Shown here: piece by piece, positions 23,772-33,301 of the stretch
Numbering within the stretch: position 1 is the first letter of the stretch
Layout: each line of letters starts with the position of its first letter
Source of the DNA: Acidobacteriota bacterium
GTDB taxonomy: Bacteria > Acidobacteriota > Terriglobia > Terriglobales > Acidobacteriaceae
DNA: 64,000 nucleotides
Assembly: GCA_023410055.1 (NCBI GenBank)
Contig: JAEYQK010000022.1
Location: forward strand, 16,297 to 80,296
Reading direction: 5' to 3'
Made by a program: the position numbers and the translations under genes
The notes under the pieces: model-generated
The model's database searches: none
Told to the model about the DNA's origin: nothing
The model's input: only the letters and a program-made list of their open reading frames with translations

Positions 23772-24799
23772 CTGAAGAGAAGCCAATAGAGAATGTTGTG
23801 TCCGGTGGGCCGATATTGGGGAGCTCCCAGGGACCAATCCATCCTGTGTTCCGACTTCTTCTTTCTATTGTCGTGTTGTTTGCTGCGTACCTCGCGGCCG
23901 GACTCTTCGCGGGAATGACGGCTGCCAGCCCCCGTGTGTTCGACCTGGTCTTCCGTCCGCTGTTCCTGGCATTTCTTCTTGCCGGATTCTGTTTCCTTTT
24001 GAAGACTGCCGACGAAGTAGACGGAAGTCCGTTTACTGCGATGGGGTTGTCAATCAAGGGGCCTTGGCTGCGTGATGCTTCGTCCGGATTGCTGATCGGG
24101 TTCTTGCTAATATCGATAGCTTATGTGGTTATTCGGTTGACGTGTCAAACCACGGCCACGTTTCATTTGAGCGCCAAAGCGGGGAAGTTGCTGCTTGCTG
24201 AAGTCGTAATACTCTCGACGGGCGCAATGGCCGAAGAAGTCGCGTTCCGCGGGTACCCGTTTCAGCGTCTTGTTGACGTAATGAACGAAGTAGTGCGGTG
24301 GCTCGTAGGGAAGCGCCTCCTCATCTCTCATCGTGAGCTTGCCAGCAACGCAGGCCCATTCGTTGCCGCCGTTGTGTGGTCATGCGCTTTTGGGGCGGTT
24401 CACGCGGGAAATCCGGGTGTTTCGGTTATTGCGCTATTGAATACGGCTTTCGTCGGAATCCTATTCTGCCTAGCGTACTTTAGAACGCGATCACTATGGA
24501 TGCCGTGGGGAATTCACTTCGCATGGAATGCCGCGCTGGGTGTTGTCTTCGGTCTTCCCGTGAGTGGACTAAGGGACTTTTCCGTTGTCGTGAGAACAAG
24601 GGTGCAGGGGCCTGCATGGATTTCGGGAGGGAACTACGGTATTGAGGGCAGTGTACTAGGGACGTCCGTAATCGTTATCGGCATAGTTCTGGTTCAGATT
24701 TTCGTCACACAGAGAGGCCAGTGTTCCGCGGCGATGCAGATTGTAGATGCCGAACGTACGGATAACGACCGTTTAGGACCCGAGAGCATCCAATCCTGA
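23768..24799 (+). CDS. CPBP-family intramembrane metalloprotease
   Basis: A 343-residue membrane protein with several hydrophobic segments. The CPBP (CAAX protease and bacteriocin-processing) motifs are complete: EEVAFRG with E156/E157 and R161, FGAVHAGNPG with H212, and GIHFAWN with H250 and N254. Family members cleave within membranes; bacterial ones are linked to bacteriocin immunity or processing, but most are uncharacterised. Coupled by a 4-base overlap to the GHMP kinase, which is an unusual pairing. Confidence 0.85.
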   Translation: MTEEKPIENVVSGGPILGSSQGPIHPVFRLLLSIVVLFAAYLAAGLFAGMTAASPRVFDLVFRPLFLAFLLAGFCFLLKTADEVDGSPFTAMGLSIKGPWLRDASSGLLIGFLLISIAYVVIRLTCQTTATFHLSAKAGKLLLAEVVILSTGAMAEEVAFRGYPFQRLVDVMNEVVRWLVGKRLLISHRELASNAGPFVAAVVWSCAFGAVHAGNPGVSVIALLNTAFVGILFCLAYFRTRSLWMPWGIHFAWNAALGVVFGLPVSGLRDFSVVVRTRVQGPAWISGGNYGIEGSVLGTSVIVIGIVLVQIFVTQRGQCSAAMQIVDAERTDNDRLGPESIQS

Positions 24800-24866
24800 G
24801 TAAAGGCGATGGAATTGGCCCTCGGCACGACGACAGGCGATATAATCTGAGCCCAGGTAAGGTGCG

Positions 24867-25811
24867 ATGAAACGCAGCTATCTCGCCATTTTGGTACTTC
24901 TTCTAGCGGCCTCAATTTGTTTCGCCGACAACCCTCCCCAGAAGAAACAGTTTTCCTCGGAACGCATGACGAAAGAGACTCGGATGCTGGTGATCCGAAG
25001 TCTCAATGCCGAATTCGTATTCGTCCGGAAGCCTTTTCCGATGGGGCAGACGGGACTGACGATTAAGGACGGGGTAGTATCTCCAGCGGAGCAACAGCTA
25101 GAAATGCTGGTCGCGCAGTACGGAATGGCGGCAAAACCGGGTGATCGCGCCAAGATTACCAACATCGAAATCAAAGACAACCGCATTCACATAGAGATCA
25201 ATGGGGGCCCCAAGAAGAAGTCCAAGTGGTATGAGCACGTCGAGATTAGCGGAATGGGGGGCTCGACGCCAGTGGCTCGGAGTAATTCCGATCCAGCGCC
25301 GAAGGGCTCGTATGTTGATCTCGTTTTCGACAAATACGTGCCGGAGATGACCGGCAATGACGTTCGCGAACTGCTGTCTCCGTTACTGGATTTTCACGCC
25401 AAGTCCGCTGCCGAAGCCTACATTGAGACTGTGCCGCCCAAGGTGAAAGAGGCAATCAAGAACCACGAGGTGCTCGTGGGGATGAATCGCGAGATGGTTG
25501 GCTACGCAAAGGGTAGGCCTGATCAGAAGATTCGGGAGAGAGACGCCGAAGGCAACGACTATGAAGAGTGGATTTACGGCCAGCCTCCGAAACAGGTTTG
25601 CTTCGTGCGCTTTATCGGTGATGAAGTTACCAAGTTGGAGCTAATGAACGTGGACGGCAGCAAGATCATTCGCACCGAGAAAGAAGTCGACATCACGCCC
25701 ATGCGGGTCAAGGTGACCCCAAAGAAGGAAGAGAATCCGCTTGATCCGGGCCCTGGCAAAAAGCCCACACTAAAGCGCCCTGGAGAGAACTCGGATGACA
25801 AACAGCAGTAG
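24867..25811 (+). CDS. Exported protein of unknown function
   Basis: A 314-residue protein with signal MKRSYLAILVLLLAASICFA and ribosome site AAGGTG. No family was recognised. The mature part is charged, with KITNIEIKDNRIHIEINGGP and KKKSKWYEHVEI suggesting beta-rich structure, DLVFDKYVPEMTGNDVRELL in the middle, and a proline/lysine-rich tail. TATAAT at 24841-24846 is a possible -10 element. It lies upstream of nadE on the same strand, with a 70-base gap. Confidence 0.6.
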   Translation: MKRSYLAILVLLLAASICFADNPPQKKQFSSERMTKETRMLVIRSLNAEFVFVRKPFPMGQTGLTIKDGVVSPAEQQLEMLVAQYGMAAKPGDRAKITNIEIKDNRIHIEINGGPKKKSKWYEHVEISGMGGSTPVARSNSDPAPKGSYVDLVFDKYVPEMTGNDVRELLSPLLDFHAKSAAEAYIETVPPKVKEAIKNHEVLVGMNREMVGYAKGRPDQKIRERDAEGNDYEEWIYGQPPKQVCFVRFIGDEVTKLELMNVDGSKIIRTEKEVDITPMRVKVTPKKEENPLDPGPGKKPTLKRPGENSDDKQQ

Positions 25812-25881
25812 TGTGCCTCTTTCGAACGACGATCAGAAGTAGTGCATTCCGGTTCTTTGGCTCTCCATTTACACTTGAAAC

Positions 25882-27522
25882 GTGAAGATTGGCCTCGGAC
25901 AAATCAATCCCATAGTCGGCGATTTCACGGGGAACGCTGCGAAGATCATTGACTTCTCCCGAAGGGCACTGTCGTCGGGAGCTAGCGTAGTCATGTTTCC
26001 CGAACTTGCCGTTTGCGGTTATCCCCCGCGCGATCTAGTTGAGAAGAGTTCATTCGTTAGGCGGAACCAAGAGGTATTGCATCAGATCGCCGCAGAGACG
26101 AAGGGGATTACGGTCATTTCCGGCTTTGTGAGTGCGGCCAAGGCCGAGACGGGCAAGTCCGTGATGAATTCGGCGGCCGTTCTGCGTGACGGCGGGATAG
26201 CTTTCGTTCAATCGAAGCGGTTGTTGCCAACTTATGACGTCTTCGACGAGATGCGCAACTTCGCTGCGGCTGACTCGCAGACGCTCTTTTCATTGTGTGG
26301 TAATAGCGTGGCACTCACGATCTGTGAAGACGCGTGGAACGATAAGCAGTTCTGGAACAGGCGCCTATACCAGGTAGATCCTGTCGAAGAACTCATGACT
26401 GCGGGCGGCAGGCTCTTGCTAAACATCTCCGCCTCGCCGTTTTGGGTCGGGAAGCGCGAGTTGCGGAATGAGATGCTTTCGGCGCTGGCGCGACGATACC
26501 AAGTTCCGGTAGCGATGTGCAATCAGGTCGGAGGAAACGACAGCCTATTGTTTGACGGATCGAGCGTCGTAATGGCTCCCGATGGAAATATCATCGCCCA
26601 GGCAAAGTCGTTTGAAGAGGACTTGGTGTTCTTCGACACCGAAACGATGACCGGCGATATGCACGAGCGGGTTCACGGGGAAGACGCCAGCGCGTACGCG
26701 GCCCTCGTGCTCGGAACGCGCGACTACGTGAGGAAGTGTGGTTTCCGTCGCGTGATTGTGGGCCTGAGCGGAGGTATTGATTCTGCATTGACAGCGGCGA
26801 TAGCCGTCGATGCACTTGGCCCGGAGAACGTAATCGGTGTCGGTATGCCCGGTCCATACTCGTCGCAGGGCAGCATTGACGATGCTCGCACTCTCGCCGT
26901 AAATCTCGGGATTCGCTTTGAACTGATACCGATCGGCCAGATTTACGAGTCTTACCTCGATGCGCTGAAGACCTCATTTGCGGGTCTGAAATCTGATGTC
27001 ACCGAAGAGAACATTCAAGCGCGTGCTCGTGGCGGCGTGCTGATGGCCTTGTCAAACAAGTTCAATGCTCTTGTTCTCACAACAGGGAACAAGTCGGAAC
27101 TGGCGGTCGGCTACTGCACGCTTTATGGAGACATGGTAGGCGGCTTGGCAGTAATCTCTGATGTTCCCAAGACCCTCGTTTACAGGCTGAGTCGATATGC
27201 GAATTCCTTACGGCCGGTGATTCCACAGGCCACTCTTGAGAAGCCACCTTCTGCGGAGTTGCGTCCGGACCAGAAGGACAGCGATTCATTGCCTCCGTAC
27301 GAGGTGCTCGACGTTATTCTTGATGACTACATTGAGCACTACAAATCGGCCGAGGAGATCGCGGAAAGCAGGGATTTTGGCCTGGATCTGGTGCGTGCAG
27401 TCATACGCCTCGTTGAGCGAGCCGAGTACAAGAGACAACAGGCGGCGCCCGGCATAAAGATATCGGAAAAGGCATTTGGCGTCGGGCGAAGATTCCCGAT
27501 TGCCGCGAAACACGAAGTCTGA
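25882..27522 (+). CDS. nadE: Glutamine-dependent NAD+ synthetase
   Basis: A 546-residue two-domain enzyme. The N-terminal nitrilase-type glutaminase has E41 (FPELAVCGYPP), K112 (SKRLLPTY) and C148 (ICEDAW). The C-terminal synthetase has the ATP-pyrophosphatase loop GLSGGIDSALTAA (294-306). It converts deamido-NAD to NAD using ammonia released from glutamine, the last step of NAD synthesis. The start is GTG at 25882, beginning MKIGLGQINPIVGDF as family members do; the ribosome site is weak. Length matches bacterial glutamine-dependent enzymes. Confidence 0.95.
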   Translation: MKIGLGQINPIVGDFTGNAAKIIDFSRRALSSGASVVMFPELAVCGYPPRDLVEKSSFVRRNQEVLHQIAAETKGITVISGFVSAAKAETGKSVMNSAAVLRDGGIAFVQSKRLLPTYDVFDEMRNFAAADSQTLFSLCGNSVALTICEDAWNDKQFWNRRLYQVDPVEELMTAGGRLLLNISASPFWVGKRELRNEMLSALARRYQVPVAMCNQVGGNDSLLFDGSSVVMAPDGNIIAQAKSFEEDLVFFDTETMTGDMHERVHGEDASAYAALVLGTRDYVRKCGFRRVIVGLSGGIDSALTAAIAVDALGPENVIGVGMPGPYSSQGSIDDARTLAVNLGIRFELIPIGQIYESYLDALKTSFAGLKSDVTEENIQARARGGVLMALSNKFNALVLTTGNKSELAVGYCTLYGDMVGGLAVISDVPKTLVYRLSRYANSLRPVIPQATLEKPPSAELRPDQKDSDSLPPYEVLDVILDDYIEHYKSAEEIAESRDFGLDLVRAVIRLVERAEYKRQQAAPGIKISEKAFGVGRRFPIAAKHEV

Positions 27523-27569
27523 AGCATTGCGCGTTGGGGAGCAGTATCAGACCAACTGAAAGGCATTTC

Positions 27570-28535
27570 ATGTACAAGAAGGCAGCATTGTTCCTGTCCA
27601 CGCTGACACTTGCGGTTTCGGTGACGGCGCAGACTCCGGCGGGCAAAACGCCAGCGGCGGGTTCGACTGGTGCGGTTTCTCAACAGCAAGTTGAATCGGT
27701 ACCAAGCAAAGAAACCGTCGAGTCATTCATGAAACACATGTTCGGATGGGACAAGAACATCACTTACGAGGTGCTTGAAATCAAGCCCTCGCGTTCTGCT
27801 GGAGTCGCGCAGGTGTACGTGATTCTGAAGAGCTCCCAAGGCCAACAGAGCGGGATCTTCTACGTAATGCCAGACGGAAAGTACGCGATCCTCGGAGGCG
27901 ATCTCATGCCCTTCGGTGCGGATCCCTTTGCTCCTGCGCGCAAGGAAATTGCAGCTCGCGCCACGGGGCCCACGAAGGGGCCGGCTAACGCCGCAGTTAC
28001 GGTCGTTGAGTTCAGTGATCTTGAGTGCCCGGCGTGCAAGGCAGCCCAGCCGACAGTCGACCGACTTATCGCAGACGAGCCAGACGTGAAATTTGTTTTT
28101 CAAAATTTTCCCTTGGAGAATCTGCACCCTTGGGCGCTGCTTGCGGCTAAATACGCCGATTGCGTCGGCAGGCAGAACAACGATGCTTTCTGGACTTTTG
28201 TAGGAAGCGTCTATCGCGATCAGGATGCGATTACTGCGCTTTTGCCTACGAACGCGAGCAACGTTGGAGAGGCAATGAAACAGGCCACTCCTGCGATAAC
28301 GAAGAAGCTTCAGGACCTAGTAGCGGCGACTCCAGCTAACTCGAGCAAGGTCGCGGCGTGCGCCAGCGAACCAGCAACTGCTGAACGGATCCGTAGCTCG
28401 ATTGCACTGGGACAAGATCTTGACGTTACGGGGACTCCCACGCTGTACGTTAATGGTCGTCGACTCCCGAACCTGGGCGGTATGCCTTACGAGACTCTAA
28501 AAGCAATCGTGGATGCGGCCAAGAGTGGCAACTAG
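27570..28535 (+). CDS. Exported DsbA-like thioredoxin-fold protein
   Basis: A 321-residue protein with a signal peptide (MYKKAALFLSTLTLAVSVTA) and ribosome site AAAGG before ATG 27570. Residues 45-125 form an extra N-terminal domain of unknown kind. The thioredoxin fold begins at VTVVEFSDLECPAC, with redox pair C153 and C156 in a CPAC active site. The cis-Pro loop is in DVTGTPTLYVNG. This suits a periplasmic thiol-disulfide oxidoreductase or isomerase. Two further cysteines (in YADCVG and AACAS) could form a structural disulfide. It lies 47 bases after nadE but needs no functional link. Confidence 0.84.
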   Translation: MYKKAALFLSTLTLAVSVTAQTPAGKTPAAGSTGAVSQQQVESVPSKETVESFMKHMFGWDKNITYEVLEIKPSRSAGVAQVYVILKSSQGQQSGIFYVMPDGKYAILGGDLMPFGADPFAPARKEIAARATGPTKGPANAAVTVVEFSDLECPACKAAQPTVDRLIADEPDVKFVFQNFPLENLHPWALLAAKYADCVGRQNNDAFWTFVGSVYRDQDAITALLPTNASNVGEAMKQATPAITKKLQDLVAATPANSSKVAACASEPATAERIRSSIALGQDLDVTGTPTLYVNGRRLPNLGGMPYETLKAIVDAAKSGN

Positions 28536-28574
28536 CGCTAAAGGTCGAAAGAATCGCTGTGCTGAAAAGATGCG

Positions 28575-30107
28575 CTATTCTGCCGCGACGAAGGCAGGCG
28601 AGGAAGTTCGCTTCGTGCGAGTGATGTGAGGCGTAACGATTATCACGAGTTCGGTACGATCATCTGTCGTATTCTCGTTCGCCAGCAGTTTGTTTAGCAC
28701 CGGCAGGCTGCCAATACCCGGGGGGCCGGACAGACTCTTCTGCTCGGTTTTTGAAATCATTCCGGCAATTACAGCCGGTTCTCCGTCCTTGACGGTGATC
28801 GCGCCCTTGTACTCCCGGTTCGAAATAATCGGGTTCCCGTTAAGGCTCTGCCCGGCCAGCGCCTTGATCGCCAGCTCGGAATCGAGTGTCACAGTAGAGC
28901 CGTGGACTACGGGCTTGGTCTTTAGGCGGACACCCAGGTCCTCATACGTGAATCCCGGTATTGCGCCGACGATCCCGATATTGAGTCCGGTGACGTTGAT
29001 GCCGGAAGAGAAGCTCTGAGTGATGATCGGGTAGCGATTGCCGATGTGCAGAGTAGCGGGATTGCCTTCAGATGCTTGCAAGGTGAGCTTTTCCAGCACA
29101 GTGGCGCGCGACTCGTTATGCGAAAAGTTCGCAGTTGCCGGCGGGATCCCCACACCCATGAAGGTCAGCCCGCCTCCGAACGTTGCAATCGGGTTCGCCA
29201 GCAGCGCCTGAAGCTGATTCTGGTATTGCCCCAACAGCGCTGCAACCGTACTGGAGTTGGCGCCGTTAAGTCCGCCTTGCGTGATCTGCTGCAAAATGTC
29301 CTGGATGCCTGGAATCTTGAGCAGCTCCAATACTCCGGCAGGGATGTTGAACATCTGGAACTGCAGCGGCAAATTGATGCCCAGCTGGCGCTGCATCGAG
29401 CTGTTCACTTGAACTGCCTCTATCTCCAGCATTACGACAGGACGAGACATGTCGAGGCCAGCCAACAGGCGCTCGATATCATGAACTTTCCGCTGCTCGG
29501 CTCTTACGGTAATGCTGTTCGCATTTGGTTGCTGAACGATGTATCGAACTTCGAATATCGTGCGGATAACGTTGACGACGTCCTGCAAATCGGTCGGTGT
29601 AATCGTGTCCGGCAAATAGAACGTTCGCTCCAGCATCGGCTCCAGTTCTCTACGCTTCTGCGCATTATCGGCCGCGACCTTGAAAGAGTCTGGAGTGACT
29701 GGGAACCAAAAAGTACGCGTCATCAGGGCCGCAGTATCGATCGCTGTTCGGAAGTCCACATTCTGAAGGCTGAAGCGGATCGTGCGACTGGGTGTGGACT
29801 CATCGAAGATCGCGCGGAGACCAAAAGCGTTCGCGATACCGTTGTAGATTGACCGAGTGTCACCGGTCAGATTCAGCGTCTGCCGCCCGGATTTGGGTCT
29901 GAGTTGGATCTCGGTTACGCTGCTTGGGTCGATTTGCGCCTTGCCATACTTGATCTTCAGTTCCTCGAGTTGCTGTTGAAGAACCGGATTATGCTCCGTC
30001 TGGGGAGCGTTGCTCGCGGGCGTGGTGGGCTGCGATCCATTCACTTGGGCAGGGCACACCGATGCGAAGGTAAGAAGCACTCCGGCAATTATGGGCAGCA
30101 AACGCAT
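28575..30107 (-). CDS. Secretin-family outer-membrane protein (GspD/PilQ-like)
   Basis: A 510-residue exported protein (signal MRLLPIIAGVLLTFASVCPA). In order it has an STN-like domain (IYNGIANAFGLRAIFDES), an N-domain (LQDVVNVIRTIFEVRYIVQQ) and the secretin beta-barrel region with GLTFMGVGIPPATANF, VRLKTKPVVHG, AVIAGMISKTEQ and LVIIVTPHI near the C-terminus. Secretins form outer-membrane pores of type II secretion or type IV pili. Here it is alone, without gsp or pil partners, and shorter than typical GspD or PilQ. It is tail-to-tail with the DsbA-like gene. Confidence 0.85.
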   Translation of the reverse strand: MRLLPIIAGVLLTFASVCPAQVNGSQPTTPASNAPQTEHNPVLQQQLEELKIKYGKAQIDPSSVTEIQLRPKSGRQTLNLTGDTRSIYNGIANAFGLRAIFDESTPSRTIRFSLQNVDFRTAIDTAALMTRTFWFPVTPDSFKVAADNAQKRRELEPMLERTFYLPDTITPTDLQDVVNVIRTIFEVRYIVQQPNANSITVRAEQRKVHDIERLLAGLDMSRPVVMLEIEAVQVNSSMQRQLGINLPLQFQMFNIPAGVLELLKIPGIQDILQQITQGGLNGANSSTVAALLGQYQNQLQALLANPIATFGGGLTFMGVGIPPATANFSHNESRATVLEKLTLQASEGNPATLHIGNRYPIITQSFSSGINVTGLNIGIVGAIPGFTYEDLGVRLKTKPVVHGSTVTLDSELAIKALAGQSLNGNPIISNREYKGAITVKDGEPAVIAGMISKTEQKSLSGPPGIGSLPVLNKLLANENTTDDRTELVIIVTPHITRTKRTSSPAFVAAE

Positions 30108-30151
30108 GAAACTAAGATTCTACGGGAAATCTGGGCCGAGTTTGTTCCTTT

Positions 30152-30889
30152 TTACCGGGCCTGACTCTCTGGATTGATAGACGGACGAGACCGGGTTATG
30201 GGATCAAGTAGCGGCAAAAGATCCGTGCAGCACGATACGCATAGATCTGGTTTGTGCGGTGTTAGGTCTTCGACGGTATATATTCCGGTCGCGATAGCTA
30301 CTACAGGAGCGCCAAGTTCCTTTGCCGCGAGGATATCGGCGGGAGTGTCCCCTAGGAAGCAAGCTTTTGCACCGCTGCCGATTGTTTGGTGCACCTGGTC
30401 AAGGCCCTGGCGAAAGATGGCAGCACGAAATTCGTTCCGATCGGAGAAGCACCCGAAAGAGAAACACTCCCGAAGCCCCCCTGCCTGAAGCTTAAGCCAT
30501 CCAATTCGCTCCAGATTCCCCGAGACAACGCTGAGTAGCTTGTTGCGACTTCTTAGAGCCGCTAGGAGGTCGATAACGGATGGGCACAAGTCAGCCCGAA
30601 TGTCTGCTGCGTTAGTCTCAACTTCACAGCACATGTGATCGATCAACCGTGGCAGGCGCGACTCGAATTCCGTGTCGGTCACCTGAGCGCGGCGCAACAC
30701 TGCCCTGAGTATGCCGATATCGGTATTGCCGTGGACGGGGACGTCATCTATGTGCGAGTCAACACCAAATACTTCTCGGACGGCATTGTGGAACGCGTTG
30801 TAGTGCGTCGCGTCGCGCACATTCATCAGCGTACCGTCGATATCAAACAGGTATGCGTCGCAGTCCAGGAGACTCGCAAGAGCGGTCAT
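30152..30889 (-). CDS. HAD-superfamily hydrolase (phosphoglycolate phosphatase-like)
   Basis: A 245-residue HAD hydrolase. Motif I is YLFDIDGTLMN (about 13-23), motif II Ser is in LLSVVSGNLERIG, and motif IV is ACFLGDTPADILAAK. The alpha-helical cap between motifs I and II matches the Gph/beta-phosphoglucomutase group. The substrate is not determinable. Its ATG overlaps the stop of the ymdB-like gene by four bases, so the two are one transcription unit. Confidence 0.8.
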   Translation of the reverse strand: MTALASLLDCDAYLFDIDGTLMNVRDATHYNAFHNAVREVFGVDSHIDDVPVHGNTDIGILRAVLRRAQVTDTEFESRLPRLIDHMCCEVETNAADIRADLCPSVIDLLAALRSRNKLLSVVSGNLERIGWLKLQAGGLRECFSFGCFSDRNEFRAAIFRQGLDQVHQTIGSGAKACFLGDTPADILAAKELGAPVVAIATGIYTVEDLTPHKPDLCVSCCTDLLPLLDPITRSRPSINPESQAR

Positions 30890-31707
30890 CTCGCAGCTTG
30901 TTCGACCATACTGGAATCAAGCATCAAATGCTCAATTCGGCTGGCGCGCCCCGTAGTGGGATCGCAGTCGATCAGGGCGGCACACAATCTTGCGTCGCCA
31001 GTAGCCGGTTCGAAGCGCGTAGGCATGTTCGTCAGGAACTTGCGGAGGATCGTCTCCTTGGTCACGCCGATGACACTATCATACGGTCCGGACATCCCGA
31101 CGTCGGTTTGGTAGGCTGTGCCACCGGGCAGTACGCGGGCATCCGCTGTCGGAACGTGTGTGTGGGTTCCAAGAAGGGCCGTGACGCGGCCATCGAGATA
31201 CCAACCCAGCGCAATCTTCTCTGAAGTGGCCTCGGCGTGAAAATCGACGAGTACTACTTTGGCCTGCACCTGTTTCAAAAGATCATCGGCGACCCGGAAC
31301 GGGTCTTCATTGTTGCCCATGAAGACGCGGCCTTGCAAGTTTATGACGGCGTAAGGAATGCCGCCACGAGTCTGGCCCTCATACAGCCCCCAACCGGGCG
31401 TTCCGGCAGGGTAGTTCGCAGGGCGCAGAACTCGTTTTGCTGGGCTATAGATGTCGCCGTTGGCACTCTCAAAATAGTCGACGATTTCTCGCTTGTCCCA
31501 AATATGGTTGCCTGTCGTGATAACGGAAATGCCCATGTCGAGAAGTTCGTCAACCAGAGGAGGCGTGATACCGAAGCCCGCGGCCGAATTCTCTCCGTTG
31601 GCTATGACCAAGTCGACCTCGTGCTTGCTGACTAAGGTGGGCAGCAGCTCACGCACGATCGTTCGTCCTGGTCTGCCGAAAATGTCGCCGATGAAGAGAA
31701 TCCGCAC
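30886..31707 (-). CDS. YmdB-family metallophosphoesterase
   Basis: A 273-residue protein of the YmdB/TIGR00282 family. Metal-binding motifs are visible: GDIFGRPGR with D8, NGENSAAGFG with E39, TTGNHIWDKRE with the Asn/His pair, VDFHAEATSEK and GTHTHVPTAD. YmdB enzymes hydrolyse 2',3'-cyclic nucleotides and affect RNA turnover and biofilm behaviour in other bacteria. The start is GTG at 31707 with AGGAG 8 bases upstream. Downstream HAD phosphatase is translationally coupled; a nucleotide-related function for both is a guess. Confidence 0.9.
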   Translation of the reverse strand: MRILFIGDIFGRPGRTIVRELLPTLVSKHEVDLVIANGENSAAGFGITPPLVDELLDMGISVITTGNHIWDKREIVDYFESANGDIYSPAKRVLRPANYPAGTPGWGLYEGQTRGGIPYAVINLQGRVFMGNNEDPFRVADDLLKQVQAKVVLVDFHAEATSEKIALGWYLDGRVTALLGTHTHVPTADARVLPGGTAYQTDVGMSGPYDSVIGVTKETILRKFLTNMPTRFEPATGDARLCAALIDCDPTTGRASRIEHLMLDSSMVEQAAR

Positions 31708-31817
31708 TTGCTTGCTCCTCGCTTAGAACTTCGATGCTAACAGGTAGGGTTGCCGCCCGACAATTTGCCCGGCGCACTCAGGTTTGAAGTGGCCGCAAAG
31801 CAGCGCACGCTGGTAGC

Positions 31818-32639
31818 CTATCCTTCGATCTTCACGTGTTCGACTTTGTCCAGGGCGGTGCCCATAAAGAGTTGGCCGACGCGCTTGAAGCGATCGACAG
31901 AGTCGGTAGCGAAATAGGTTATAGCCGTATGGTTCGACGAACCAGCGCTCCCAGCATCAGAGGTGGTAGACTTTCCGAGCTCTGCGGCGACGACGCGGGC
32001 TGTAGATTCTGCCGAATCCACAATCTCAACTCGCCACGGCGCAACCGAGCGAAGAATTGGCTTTATCAGCGGGTAATGGGTGCAGCCGAGAACGAGTGCG
32101 TCCGGACCTGACTCATAGTCGTGAAAGAACTGGTCAAGGTACTCATGAGCTACGCGTTCGGTGACAGGGTGATCGATCCAGCCTTCTTCGATTAGTGGTA
32201 CAAACAGAGGGCAAGCTTTCTCGCGTGCATTGATGCCTCGCTTTTCGAGCGCGTTCAGATAGGCGTGACTGCGAATGGTCGCTTCGGTGGCGATCACTAC
32301 GACGTTCTTGCGACGGCTTGCGTTGGCAGCAGCAGCGGCGCCGGGTTCGACAACGCCTTCAACAGGCACCTTTACGGCGTCCCTAATTGCGGGTAGAGCA
32401 AGGGCACTGGCCGTATTGCAGCCTATTACGAGCATGTCGATGCCGCGGGACTCGAGAAAACGAGCTGCTTCGATCGTGAAGCGAGCGACGGTCTCGGCGG
32501 ACTTGGAGCCATACGGCAGTCGAGCCGTGTCGCCGAAGTACAGATATTCAGCTTCGGGAATGTGTGCCACAAGTTGTTTCAGGACGGTGAGTCCGCCGAC
32601 CCCAGAGTCGAATACGCCGATCTTTATCAGTCTGGACAT
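31818..32639 (-). CDS. murI: Glutamate racemase
   Basis: A 273-residue glutamate racemase that makes D-glutamate for peptidoglycan. The two catalytic cysteines are C74 in IGCNTASA and C186 in LGCTHYPL, and the N-terminal motif IGVFDSGVGGLTVL (7-20) carries D11. ATG 32639 is chosen over an upstream TTG at 32648. The next gene upstream encodes a GerMN protein coupled to a cell-wall amidase, so three wall-related genes lie on the same strand in order amidase, GerMN, murI. Confidence 0.94.
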   Translation of the reverse strand: MSRLIKIGVFDSGVGGLTVLKQLVAHIPEAEYLYFGDTARLPYGSKSAETVARFTIEAARFLESRGIDMLVIGCNTASALALPAIRDAVKVPVEGVVEPGAAAAANASRRKNVVVIATEATIRSHAYLNALEKRGINAREKACPLFVPLIEEGWIDHPVTERVAHEYLDQFFHDYESGPDALVLGCTHYPLIKPILRSVAPWRVEIVDSAESTARVVAAELGKSTTSDAGSAGSSNHTAITYFATDSVDRFKRVGQLFMGTALDKVEHVKIEG

Positions 32640-32692
32640 GGTAACCAAGGGTAAAGACTAGCAGGAATCAGAAGATCGGGCCATCCAGTGAG

Positions 32693-33301
32693 CTATTTTG
32701 CGGACGCCGAGGCCGCACCTGTGTTTACGAACGGATTCAGGGCAGCAACATCGTAAACCGATTTGATATCGGCGTGACCTGCAAGAGTGGCGCGCTCGTG
32801 CCCGTCTACCAACAACTTCACGCGCCCGATGCTGGGCATGTTCGCAGATAGAGTCTGCGCGATGGACGCAACGCTGAGCTGTTCAACCAGGATCCCAGAA
32901 GCGTGAGTGTCGGCAAAAGCTGCGTTCATATCCACCACCGCTAGATTGTCTCCCACGATATATACGGCGTTAACATCGCTGCGTTCGGGAACGTGATGTG
33001 GGGACGCGGGATTGCTGTAGAAGTCCAACAGGGTGCGAACAATCTGACGGGCACGGGCACTTGTTTCGGCCGGCATCGGTGCAGAAACGCTGACTTTGTA
33101 CAGGTTTCCGTCATTGTCCGACGCAGCAATCAGCGTGACTGGCTCGGTCGGTCCAGAAACAGGAGGAGCAATTGGCCGTCCGTCGGTTATATGGTGCTGA
33201 AGTCGTTCGGCGCGGAGTTTCAGCTGATACGCATACACCGCCAATCCAATGAGAACCAGCAGCATGATTGAGGTTGCGATCACAATCTGGCGAGGAATCA
33301 T
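32693..33301 (-). CDS. Membrane-anchored GerMN-domain protein
   Basis: A 202-residue protein with an N-terminal membrane anchor (VIATSIMLLVLIGLAVYAYQ, about 8-27) and one GerMN domain (about 70-180: VTLIAASDNDGNLYKVSVSA, YIVGDNLAVVDMNAAF, GRVKLLVDGHERATLAGH). GerMN domains occur in spore germination GerM and in wall-associated proteins. Its ATG overlaps the amidase stop and has GGAGG upstream, so it is cotranslated with the amidase, suggesting an accessory role in peptidoglycan hydrolysis. An earlier in-frame start inside the amidase gene is rejected. Confidence 0.82.
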   Translation of the reverse strand: MIPRQIVIATSIMLLVLIGLAVYAYQLKLRAERLQHHITDGRPIAPPVSGPTEPVTLIAASDNDGNLYKVSVSAPMPAETSARARQIVRTLLDFYSNPASPHHVPERSDVNAVYIVGDNLAVVDMNAAFADTHASGILVEQLSVASIAQTLSANMPSIGRVKLLVDGHERATLAGHADIKSVYDVAALNPFVNTGAASASAK

